NCBI RefSeq assembly: GCF_007183175.1
Contig: NZ_AP019807.1
Location: 1,243,001-1,307,000 of the forward strand
Length of the DNA: 64,000 nt
Direction: 5' to 3'
Origin: Microbulbifer sp. GL-2
Lineage (GTDB): Bacteria > Pseudomonadota > Gammaproteobacteria > Pseudomonadales > Cellvibrionaceae
Shown here: positions 20,323 to 33,869 of the stretch, one piece after another
How positions within the stretch are numbered: position 1 is the stretch's first letter
Layout: every line of letters begins with the position of its first letter
Notes under the pieces: model-generated
What the model saw: only the letters and a program-made list of their open reading frames with translations
Told to the model about the DNA's origin: nothing
The model's database searches: none
Position numbers and translations under genes: made by a program

Positions 20323-21363
20323 ATGAGTAAACGCAAATTGAACCGACGCCAACAATGGCGAATCAGCAAAATCCAGCAAGAGCGAGAGGCGCGCGCGCGC
20401 AAACGCGAACAGTCAGCAGAACAAGCGATGGATGAAGTCCAGCTGGCCCAGGAACAGACCGGCCTGGTGATCGCCAATTACGGCACCCAGATATTGGTGG
20501 AAAGTGAGAGTGATTCCTCCCTGCGTCAGCGCTGCCACCTACGCGCCAATATCGAGACACTGGTTACTGGCGACCAGGTAGCTTGGCGCCCGGCTACCAG
20601 TGAGAGCGACGGTGGCTATGGCGTTGTCGGCGCGCGCCTACCCCGTACATCGGAACTGCAGCGACCAGATCGCTACGGTGACTTGAAAACTGTGGCCGCC
20701 AATATCGATCGCATTGTTATTGTTATCGCCCCCTATCCTGAGCCCTTTGCAAACGCCATCGACCGCTACCTGGTGGCTGCGGAAACCACGGGTATTGCCC
20801 CTATTTTGTTGCTGAACAAAATAGACCTGATCGACGACAGCAACTGCAAGACCCTGGAAGAGCTGCTGGCTCCCTACCCCGATCTGGGCTATCCGGTACT
20901 CAAACTCTCCACCAAAACCGGGGAGGGCTTGCCCCAATTGCTGGAAACCCTGGCCCAGGGCAGCAGTGTTTTTGTAGGCCAGTCTGGCGTGGGTAAATCC
21001 TCTCTGGTAAACGCCCTGCTCCCCAGCGCCGGAGCGCGCACCGGCGCCTTATCGGAAGCCACTCTAAAGGGGACTCACACCACCACCGCGGCGGAACTGT
21101 TTCATCTGCCCAGTGGTGGCGATCTGATAGACTCCCCCGGCATCCGGGAGTTTGGCCTATGGCACATGGAGGAGGCCGCACTACTGGAGGGGTTCGTTGA
21201 GTTCCGCCCATTTATTGGCCATTGCCGCTTTCGCGACTGCCGCCACCAGGGGGAGCCCGGCTGCGCCATCCACGAGGCACTAACCAATGGCGAAATTAGC
21301 CAGCGCCGTATGAACAGTTTTCTGCACCTGCGTAACAGCCTGGAATCGGAGAATAAATATTGA
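20323..21363 (+). CDS. rsgA: Small-ribosomal-subunit biogenesis GTPase RsgA
   Basis: RsgA is a circularly permuted GTPase that checks late 30S maturation and removes RbfA. The 346-residue form from the ATG at 20323 starts with a basic MSKRKLNRRQQWRI tail, then an OB fold (about residues 45-110). The permuted G domain follows: G4 NKIDL before G1 GQSGVGKSSL and G3 DSPGIREFG. The C-terminal zinc module has Cys-Cys-His-Cys spacing in FRDCRHQGEPGCAIHEA. The frame is open further upstream, but that would overlap orn. The stop overlaps the next start (TTGA). Confidence 0.95.
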   Translation: MSKRKLNRRQQWRISKIQQEREARARKREQSAEQAMDEVQLAQEQTGLVIANYGTQILVESESDSSLRQRCHLRANIETLVTGDQVAWRPATSESDGGYGVVGARLPRTSELQRPDRYGDLKTVAANIDRIVIVIAPYPEPFANAIDRYLVAAETTGIAPILLLNKIDLIDDSNCKTLEELLAPYPDLGYPVLKLSTKTGEGLPQLLETLAQGSSVFVGQSGVGKSSLVNALLPSAGARTGALSEATLKGTHTTTAAELFHLPSGGDLIDSPGIREFGLWHMEEAALLEGFVEFRPFIGHCRFRDCRHQGEPGCAIHEALTNGEISQRRMNSFLHLRNSLESENKY

Positions 21364-22154
21364 ACCTGATTATTGAGGCGGAGGATCTCGTCGCCGAGCT
21401 GGAACACGAAGAGCTATTAATTGTCGATCTTAGCTCCAGCCAAAATTATCTGAGCGGCCATATTCCGGGTGCCTTACACCTGCCGTTCCATGTCTTGATG
21501 GCGGGTACACCTCCGGCACCGGGGAAACTGCCAGATCTGGATCAGCTGACTCATATATTCCGCTCTATTGGTCTGCGTCCGGAAACCCATGTAGTCGCCT
21601 GTGATGACGAGGGTGGCGGTTGGGCAGGACGTTTCCTGTGGACACTGGAGGTGATTGGCCACCGCAACTACAGCTACTTAAATGGTGGCATGCGCGCTTG
21701 GCGCGGTGCGGGGCTGCCTCTCACCACTGAGGAGCCGCAGATCACCCCCAGTAATATCGAGGTATCCATCGACACAGCCTCAACCATGGATGCCGAGCAA
21801 ATCCAGGCGCAACTGGACAACCCGAATTTCACTGTCTGGGATGCACGATCACCGCAGGAATATTCGGGCGAACGGGTACTGGCCATGAAAGGTGGGCATA
21901 TCCCTGGTGCCATCAACTGCGAGTGGACCCAACTTATGGACCCCCAGCGCGACTTGCGTATTCGCACTGATGCGAGAGAGTTTCTCGCCGAGTTGGGGAT
22001 CGATGATAAGCACCGGGTCGTTACCCACTGCCAGAGTCACCACCGTTCCGGCTTTACCTGGCTCGTGGGTAAATCCTTGGGCTTCGATATTTGTGCCTAT
22101 CCCGGTTCCTGGAGCGAGTGGGGCAACCTGCCCGATACGCCGGTAAAACAGTAA
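21360..22154 (+). CDS. Two-domain rhodanese (thiosulfate/3-mercaptopyruvate sulfurtransferase family)
   Basis: Sulfurtransferase with two rhodanese domains (about residues 5-125 and 145-264). The active-site loop of the second domain is CQSHHRSG with the nucleophilic Cys; the first domain also has a Cys at the equivalent place (VVACDDEGGGWAGR). The loop is not the CGSGVTA of mercaptopyruvate enzymes, so the donor is uncertain. The start is a TTG at 21360 overlapping the rsgA stop, supported by GGAG eight bases before it. It lies in an rsgA-rhodanese-psd run. 264 residues, cytosolic. Confidence 0.88.
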   Translation: MNLIIEAEDLVAELEHEELLIVDLSSSQNYLSGHIPGALHLPFHVLMAGTPPAPGKLPDLDQLTHIFRSIGLRPETHVVACDDEGGGWAGRFLWTLEVIGHRNYSYLNGGMRAWRGAGLPLTTEEPQITPSNIEVSIDTASTMDAEQIQAQLDNPNFTVWDARSPQEYSGERVLAMKGGHIPGAINCEWTQLMDPQRDLRIRTDAREFLAELGIDDKHRVVTHCQSHHRSGFTWLVGKSLGFDICAYPGSWSEWGNLPDTPVKQ

Positions 22155-22180
22155 GAATCACCGAGAAACGTTGTAATTCT

Positions 22181-23044
22181 ATGAATCCAAAACTCTTTGC
22201 CGCACTGCAATACCTCACCCCGCAGCACGTCTTGTCCCGCGCTGCCGGCTGGCTGGCAAACACCGAAATCAAATCGATCAAAGACCCATTTACCCGCTGG
22301 TTTGTGGAGAAATATGGCGTCAATATGCTGGAGGCGAAGGAGACCGACTACACCGCCTATCGCACCTTTAACGATTTCTTCACCCGTGAACTAAAAGAGG
22401 ATGCACGTCCAATTGTCGCTGGTGAATCCAGCCTTGCCTGCCCGGCAGATGGCGCCATCAGCCAACTTGGAGGCATCCACAATGGCCGTATATTCCAGGC
22501 CAAAGGGCATGATTACAGCCTGTTGGAACTGGTGGGCGGAAATCCTGAATTGGCAGCAGAGTTTGATAATGGCCACTTTGCCACGGTTTACCTGTCACCC
22601 AAGGATTACCATCGGGTACATATGCCCATCGCCGGCACCCTGCGCAGCATGACCTATGTGCCAGGCCAACTGTTCTCAGTCAACACAGTCACTGCGGAAA
22701 ACGTGCCTCGCCTGTTCGCTCGCAATGAGCGTCTGGTTTGTGTATTCGATACCGCCGCCGGTCCGATGGCGATGATCTTGGTCGGCGCCATGATTGTTGC
22801 CGGAATTGAGACCGTTTGGACAGGCCAGGTAACCCCGCATAGACGCGAAGTACGCAGCACCAATTATCTCGATAATGCGCCGATTCACCTGGAAAAGGGC
22901 GAGGAGATGGGTCGCTTTAAACTGGGCTCGACAGTGATCATGCTATTTGGCGCGGATCAGGTGCGCTGGTTGGACGCTTTGGAGGCGGAATCTCCTGTGC
23001 AGATGGGTGAACACTTTGGCAACCTAGTCGCGGAGAAAGACTGA
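22181..23044 (+). CDS. psd: Phosphatidylserine decarboxylase proenzyme
   Basis: Psd makes phosphatidylethanolamine from phosphatidylserine at the inner membrane. The 287-residue proenzyme has the N-terminal region DYTAYRTFNDFFTRELK, the family blocks CPADGAISQLG and HMPIAGTL, and the self-cleavage motif LGST near residue 248, where Ser becomes the pyruvoyl group of the alpha chain. The frame is open upstream from 22091, but the ATG at 22181 is the family start. It follows the rhodanese gene by 26 bases and is convergent with the HD-GYP gene. Confidence 0.96.
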   Translation: MNPKLFAALQYLTPQHVLSRAAGWLANTEIKSIKDPFTRWFVEKYGVNMLEAKETDYTAYRTFNDFFTRELKEDARPIVAGESSLACPADGAISQLGGIHNGRIFQAKGHDYSLLELVGGNPELAAEFDNGHFATVYLSPKDYHRVHMPIAGTLRSMTYVPGQLFSVNTVTAENVPRLFARNERLVCVFDTAAGPMAMILVGAMIVAGIETVWTGQVTPHRREVRSTNYLDNAPIHLEKGEEMGRFKLGSTVIMLFGADQVRWLDALEAESPVQMGEHFGNLVAEKD

Positions 23045-23063
23045 TACTCAGGCAAGTTTGAGG

Positions 23064-23081
23064 GGGCGGATCACACCGCCC
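23064..23081. terminator. Candidate hairpin terminator between convergent psd and HD-GYP genes
   Basis: GGGCGG and CCGCCC form a 6-bp GC stem over a 6-nt loop in the 70-base gap between two convergent genes. Only two T follow on the plus strand, so the evidence is positional as much as structural. Confidence 0.3.
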
Positions 23082-23114
23082 TTCGCGGATAATTTATTCG
23101 TTTGAAGCGTTCAG

Positions 23115-24533
23115 CTATTTCACTAGGCGCGAAACAAAGCGAGATAACTGTCCACTGCCTTTAAACAGATAATTATCCCGCACTGCAGCAGTATCCACCT
23201 GCGGGTAAGCGCCGGGCTCTATATCACGCACAATGCTGATTCCCTCATGGGCACTCATCTTACCTCGCTCAACCAGCTTTTTCTCACGGTCCTCGGCGGC
23301 AGCCAAATCGAACAGGCGGGGCTTGCTCAATTGGCGTTTTTGCTCATCCAACACAATCATCACCTTGGGCCTGAGGCGCCGACCATAGGATTGCTCCACC
23401 ACTACACCCACTTCACCGTTAGAAAGCTCAACCTGGGTACCTGTGGGATATAACCCTATCGCCTGGATAAACTCAACGACCAACTGCTCTTGGTAAGCGA
23501 TACCACGCAAGTCATACAGGCCCGCGACTGCACTAGATGGGGCCACTGGTTCGCTGGCCCCGCGAGGGTTTGTGGCCTCATCGTAATATGTCACGATTCC
23601 ACACATACGGGCCAACACCGGTATCTTGTCGCCGCGCAGGCCGTCCGGGTAGCCGCTGCCATCATGGCGTTCGCGGTGACAGCGCACAATATTTATTACC
23701 TGGGGGTCAATCTGTGCATCGGCGGCGAGCATACCTGTACTGTGTTGCACAAACTTTCGATATTCCAGCTCGCTGCGTGGATTGCGCTGCTTCATCTGCA
23801 ACACTTCAGCGGAAATCGCCAATTTGCCCACATCCTTGAGCAGGGTAGCCACACCTAACAGTAACAGTTCACGCCTGGCCAGACCGATATGGCGGCCAAA
23901 CAGTACTGCCCAGATACTGGCGCGTACCGAGTGACTATAAGTGTGCTCATCCCTATCGCGTACCCGCGCCAGCCAGGCGAATGCATCTGGGCTGCGCAAT
24001 ACACTCTCCACCAGGTCTTCCACCACCCGGTTAACCTGTTGTAACGGCAGTGGACGGTTACTGGCCACCAAGCCCACTACCTGCCCCATCCCATGTAAAA
24101 TCTGCCCATGCAGCTTGCGCGCGTTGCCAGCCTCACGCCGGGCGGGTTGCGGTGGTGGATAGGCTTTGTGGGAAACTGCGACTGGGCGACAGGGAATGGA
24201 AACGCGGGAGGCACTGCGCCCCTGTGCGGTCGCACTGGCATTACTGCGGCCAACCAAGCGACGCAAGGTTGCACCTGCGCTGCCAACGGTTTTGTGAACA
24301 TCTACATAGACAAAGCGGCAGTATTTCTGCAGCTGACGAACCTCCTCCAGATCGCGGATATAAAAACCCTGTAACGCAAAAGGTGTCCGGGTCCAGGGCC
24401 TGTCCAGCCTGGATACAAACATGCCGCGTTGAAGGTCACCAACAGAGATTTTTGCCTGTTCTATTGCCACTTGGAGAGGTGCCGACCGCTGAGATAATTG
24501 CCTGAAAGCTGCCCAAACCACAAGGTTGGGCAA
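23115..24533 (-). CDS. DUF3391/HD-GYP domain protein, probable degenerate c-di-GMP phosphodiesterase
   Basis: A 472-residue cytosolic protein with an N-terminal DUF3391 domain (ISVGDLQRGMFVSRLDRPW..., about residues 28-120) and a C-terminal HD-GYP domain (about 165-390). Intact enzymes use an HD pair (LLHDIGK) and H-E-x-x-D-G-x-G-Y-P; here the first reads LLKDVGK, with Lys for the metal-binding His near residue 232, while HRERHDGSGYPDGL near 290-303 is kept. The later block YYDEATNP also lacks the usual DALTxxRPYR. Catalysis is therefore doubtful; it may act as a sensor. The start used is a TTG at 24533 and is uncertain. Confidence 0.85.
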   Translation of the reverse strand: MPNLVVWAAFRQLSQRSAPLQVAIEQAKISVGDLQRGMFVSRLDRPWTRTPFALQGFYIRDLEEVRQLQKYCRFVYVDVHKTVGSAGATLRRLVGRSNASATAQGRSASRVSIPCRPVAVSHKAYPPPQPARREAGNARKLHGQILHGMGQVVGLVASNRPLPLQQVNRVVEDLVESVLRSPDAFAWLARVRDRDEHTYSHSVRASIWAVLFGRHIGLARRELLLLGVATLLKDVGKLAISAEVLQMKQRNPRSELEYRKFVQHSTGMLAADAQIDPQVINIVRCHRERHDGSGYPDGLRGDKIPVLARMCGIVTYYDEATNPRGASEPVAPSSAVAGLYDLRGIAYQEQLVVEFIQAIGLYPTGTQVELSNGEVGVVVEQSYGRRLRPKVMIVLDEQKRQLSKPRLFDLAAAEDREKKLVERGKMSAHEGISIVRDIEPGAYPQVDTAAVRDNYLFKGSGQLSRFVSRLVK

Positions 24534-24642
24534 AAAGCCGGGACCCTCTGGAGCAGGCGCACATTTATATCACGGAGAGATATTGACGAGCACCCGCCCA
24601 AAGTGAGACTGCATTCACAGACTCAGACACTAGTTACCACAA

Positions 24643-25722
24643 TTAAACGTGATACTTCGCAGAAAGCTCCACTACAGCCTCAATCATGGCGCCGGCATGA
24701 GCGGGGTCGACCTTTGGCGTAATTCCATGGCCAAGGTTGAATACATGGCCGCAACCGTGACCAAATGCCTCCAGTATCGATGCCACTTCCTGGCGTATTC
24801 TCTCGGGGCTGGCATAGAGCACTGAAGGATCGAGGTTGCCCTGTAAGGCCACCCGCTCACCGACTCGGGCGCGGGCAATGCCGATATCTGTAGTCCAGTC
24901 CAGTCCCAGGGCGTCTGCGCCAGTTTCCGCCATCGCCTCCAACCACTGGCCACCGCCTTTGGTGAACAGGATCGCCGGCACCCGGCGACCGTCCACTTCT
25001 TTGATCAAGCCACCCAGGATGCGCGCCATATAATGCAGGGAGAACTCGCGATAGGCACTGTGACTAAGTGCTCCACCCCAGGTATCAAAAATCTGTACTG
25101 CCTGGGCGCCAGCACGAATCTGTGCATTCAGGTAATCAGTGACAGAGTCGGCCAGTACTGACAGCAACTGGTGCATCAGCTCGGGACGGTTATAAAGCAT
25201 TTCCTTACAGCGGGCGAAATCCTTACTGGAGCCACCCTCGATCATATAAGTAGCCAGTGTCCAGGGGCTGCCGGAAAAACCAATCAACGGTACGCGCCCA
25301 TTCAATTCGCGGCGAATGGTGGACACCGCATTCATTACATAATCCAGATCGCGTTCACTGTTGACCACTTCCAGGGCTTCAATGTCCGCAGCAGTACGCA
25401 GGGGCTTGTGGAATTTCGGCCCCTCGCCCTCGGAAAAATAAAGACCCAATCCCATGGCATCGGGGATGGTGAGAATATCAGAGAACAGGATCGCCGCATC
25501 CAGGGGATAGCGCTCCAGGGGCTGCAGGGTCACCTCACATGCCAGCTCGGTGTTGCGACACAGGTCCATAAAACTACCGGCCTCGGCTCGGCTGGCACGG
25601 TACTCTGGCAGATAGCGGCCCGCCTGGCGCATCATCCACACTGGCGTTCGATCCACGGGCTGGCGCAGTAGAGCGCGAAGGAAGCGGTCGTTTTTCAATT
25701 CGGACGGTTTGGTATCAGACAT
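24643..25722 (-). CDS. hemE: Uroporphyrinogen decarboxylase
   Basis: HemE removes four acetate carboxyls from uroporphyrinogen III to give coproporphyrinogen III in haem synthesis. The 359-residue protein begins near [30 protein letters not shown], the family signature carrying the substrate-binding Arg residues, and contains [14 protein letters not shown] with the catalytic Asp and the closing motif [12 protein letters not shown]. The ATG at 25722 is preferred over a GTG 6 bases upstream. It follows gltD by 225 bases, as in Pseudomonas. Confidence 0.97.
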   Translation of the reverse strand: MSDTKPSELKNDRFLRALLRQPVDRTPVWMMRQAGRYLPEYRASRAEAGSFMDLCRNTELACEVTLQPLERYPLDAAILFSDILTIPDAMGLGLYFSEGEGPKFHKPLRTAADIEALEVVNSERDLDYVMNAVSTIRRELNGRVPLIGFSGSPWTLATYMIEGGSSKDFARCKEMLYNRPELMHQLLSVLADSVTDYLNAQIRAGAQAVQIFDTWGGALSHSAYREFSLHYMARILGGLIKEVDGRRVPAILFTKGGGQWLEAMAETGADALGLDWTTDIGIARARVGERVALQGNLDPSVLYASPERIRQEVASILEAFGHGCGHVFNLGHGITPKVDPAHAGAMIEAVVELSAKYHV

Positions 25723-25947
25723 ATGCACACCGAGCGGGCTAAAAAGGCGGCCATTGTACAGGGGGCGGGGCCACTATAAACAGGGTGGAAAAAATATAGC
25801 GGTGTTTGGCCTGCTAAACCCGACGGGATATTCAGGCTGGAAAAGACGCAGAGGGTCTTTGTCAAAAACACGCTCACACTGGTAGAGAACAGCAGCAAAG
25901 TAGAGAGCAGGGAGGAGTAGCCCCCTCCCATAACCGACAGGAGGAAC

Positions 25948-31835
<5,888 letters not shown>

Positions 31836-31860
31836 AGAATTCCTCGTCACTATCGATTGG

Positions 31861-31940
31861 GGGACCACAGGCACTTCCAAAGTCATGCCTGCTATGGGCA
31901 AAAAATGCTCAAAGCTCGCGCTACACTCTCCTGCGGTCCC
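31861..31940 (-). promoter_or_regulatory. Structured gltB leader domain closed by an 11-bp long-range helix
   Basis: In the minus-strand leader, GGGACCGCAGG (31940-31930) can pair over its full length with CCTGTGGTCCC (31871-31861), with ten Watson-Crick pairs and one G-U. It encloses about 58 nt with a further small stem TGCC/GGCA. It ends 25 bases before the gltB start codon, just upstream of the ribosome site. It matches no riboswitch class I recognise (glycine, glnA, SAM, TPP, c-di-GMP considered). An in-frame ATG lies inside the domain, but relatives do not support it as the gltB start. Confidence 0.5.
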
Positions 31941-31960
31941 TAGCTAAAAGATCCCGAGAT

Positions 31961-31989
31961 AAAAAAAGCCCTCTGGTGGGGCTTTTTTT
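31961..31989 (-). terminator. Intrinsic terminator between aroB and gltB (possible gltB attenuator)
   Basis: A7-GCCC pairs with GGGC-T7 over a 7-nt loop, giving a strong 11-bp hairpin with a T7 tail on the minus strand, and a mirror-image one on the plus strand. It could end the pil-aroKB transcript 190 bases after aroB. However, the best gltB promoter lies upstream of it, so it may instead attenuate gltB. Confidence 0.8.
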
Positions 31990-32042
31990 ATTGTTCTTGT
32001 TGGCGGTCGTCATACCCCGCCATTATTTTCGGGGGGCGCGCA

Positions 32043-32071
32043 ATATTACTTGTCCAACACTGGATTTTCAA
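32043..32071 (-). promoter_or_regulatory. Candidate sigma-70 promoter for gltBD
   Basis: TTGAAA (-35, 5 of 6 consensus) and TAATAT (-10, 4 of 6) are separated by exactly 17 bases on the minus strand, about 110 bases after the aroB stop. Transcription would begin near 32036, giving a leader of about 200 nt that includes the terminator hairpin and the 11-bp helix. No comparable promoter was seen between the terminator and gltB. Confidence 0.45.
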
Positions 32072-32180
32072 TATTTTACAGTTTTTATATCTGCGAAAAC
32101 TTAATTAGGCAGATATATTTCCTGTATAGGTGGTTTCCAGTGATCTAGTCCTCCGATACAGGAGTCTTGCGAGGTGATCA

Positions 32181-33266
32181 TCACTTGGCACCACAGTTCT
32201 TTAGCGCTTCTATAACCATCTCCCTAGGTGTGTCATCGACTACTTTTGCATCACCTAATGCCTTTAACAACACTAGTCGCAGCTTTCCATCCACCACCTT
32301 TTTATCCACTTGCATGGCTTTCAGGAAATGATCAACCGTCATGTCCACTGGGGATTGCTGCGGTAGCTGAGCTTTATTCAGGAGGCTCCGCACCCGTTCT
32401 AGCAGCACTTCATCTACATCGCCTTGCAGACGTGAAAGCTCCAGTGCCATCACCATCCCCGCCGCAACCGCTTCGCCATGTAACCAGCGCCCATAGCCCT
32501 GTACGGCTTCAATGGCGTGACCAAACGTGTGGCCAAAATTCAATATGGCGCGTCGCCCAGCCTCCCGCTCATCGTTAGCCACCACTTTGGCCTTATCCCG
32601 GCAACAGCGATCAACAGCGTAGGCCAGCACCTGCGGATCGCGACTCAGCAGGGCGTCGATATTGTCCTCAATCCAGGAAAAAAATGGTTCATCGCAAATC
32701 AGCCCATATTTAATGACCTCAGCAATACCGGCAGAGAACTCCCTGTCCGGCAGAGTCCGCAAGGTGTCCATGTCCGCCAAAACCAAGCGCGGCTGATAAA
32801 AAGCCCCGATCATGTTTTTGCCGAGTGGGTGATTAACACCAGTCTTGCCCCCAACGGAGGAATCCACCTGTGCGAGGAGGGTTGTAGGCACTTGAATGAA
32901 ATCTACACCACGCTGGTAACTGGCAGCTGCGAAGCCACACATATCCCCAACAACCCCGCCACCGAGCGCAATCAGGGTTGTCGTACGGTTATGGCGTTGC
33001 TCTAGCAGGGTGTCAAAGATACGGTTTAGGGTATCCAGGGTCTTAAAGGACTCTCCATCAGGCAATTCGACAACGTCGACCTTATCGAAGCTGGACAAGC
33101 CTTTCTTTAATTGCGCTAGATATAAGGGGGCAATGGTTTCATTAGTAACAATACAGACCTGCTGTCCTCGAATATAGGGCAGTAGATACTGTGGATCACC
33201 CAGAAGTTTTGAACCGACAGTAATGGGGTAGCTACGCTCCCCCAGCTCTACATTCAGGCAATGCAT
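32181..33266 (-). CDS. aroB: 3-dehydroquinate synthase
   Basis: AroB converts DAHP to 3-dehydroquinate, the second shikimate step, using NAD and a metal ion. The 361-residue protein shows the NAD-binding block [21 protein letters not shown], the active-site run [33 protein letters not shown] and the metal-binding [26 protein letters not shown]. It follows aroK by 78 bases, the standard order. In many relatives a SPOR-domain gene (damX-like) follows; none is present here. Confidence 0.97.
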   Translation of the reverse strand: MHCLNVELGERSYPITVGSKLLGDPQYLLPYIRGQQVCIVTNETIAPLYLAQLKKGLSSFDKVDVVELPDGESFKTLDTLNRIFDTLLEQRHNRTTTLIALGGGVVGDMCGFAAASYQRGVDFIQVPTTLLAQVDSSVGGKTGVNHPLGKNMIGAFYQPRLVLADMDTLRTLPDREFSAGIAEVIKYGLICDEPFFSWIEDNIDALLSRDPQVLAYAVDRCCRDKAKVVANDEREAGRRAILNFGHTFGHAIEAVQGYGRWLHGEAVAAGMVMALELSRLQGDVDEVLLERVRSLLNKAQLPQQSPVDMTVDHFLKAMQVDKKVVDGKLRLVLLKALGDAKVVDDTPREMVIEALKNCGAK

Positions 33267-33344
33267 TGTGCTCTCCTTCCCGCTACCGCTGAGAATCAGC
33301 GAATTGAGTAAATGAGACGCACTTTAGCATAGTGTGCTAAGGGG

Positions 33345-33869
33345 TTATTGGGAGAGGGAGCCCTGTAAGCGTTCAACCACCAGAGCTGAAGCCTGCTTGG
33401 GCGTTAAGTGGTCTGTGTCACAAATAATATCAGCTACTTCACGATACAGGGATTCGCGCTGGTGCAATATTTCTTCGATACGCGCACGTGGATCAGGGAC
33501 TCTTAAAAGCGGCCGGTTACTGTTTTTGGAAGTGCGTTCGAATAGTTGATCCACGCTGGCCTGCAGATAGACAACGTGACCATACTTCTGCAATTGTCTG
33601 CGGTTCTCTTCCAGCAGTACTATGCCTCCACCCGTGCCGATAACCTGGCACTCTCCATGGCACAACTCTTCAAGCACTTCGCTTTCACGACGACGAAATC
33701 CCGCCTCCCCTTCTACATCAAAAATCCAGGGAATATCGGCACCGGTCCGCTCTTCCAGTACCTTATCGGTATCGGCAAACGGCAGCTGTAATTGTGCAGC
33801 AAGCAATTTGCCGATAGTAGATTTGCCGGCCCCCATAGGGCCGACTAAAAATATGGAACGGTTAATCAC
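33345..33869 (-). CDS. aroK: Shikimate kinase
   Basis: AroK phosphorylates shikimate to shikimate-3-phosphate. The 174-residue protein has the P-loop GPMGAGKSTIGK, DTDKVLEERTGADI (metal and shikimate site), FRRRESEVL and the GTGGGIV loop, and a lid Arg in NRPLLRVPDPRARIEE. The start is GTG at 33869, overlapping the pilQ stop by four bases (GTGA), so it is translationally coupled to the pil operon. Confidence 0.97.
   Translation of the reverse strand: MINRSIFLVGPMGAGKSTIGKLLAAQLQLPFADTDKVLEERTGADIPWIFDVEGEAGFRRRESEVLEELCHGECQVIGTGGGIVLLEENRRQLQKYGHVVYLQASVDQLFERTSKNSNRPLLRVPDPRARIEEILHQRESLYREVADIICDTDHLTPKQASALVVERLQGSLSQ

Noticed and set aside
31861..31940. Known riboswitch (glycine, glnA-type, SAM, TPP or c-di-GMP) in the gltB leader
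   Set aside because: None of the conserved core sequences of those classes is present; only an unassigned structured domain can be claimed.
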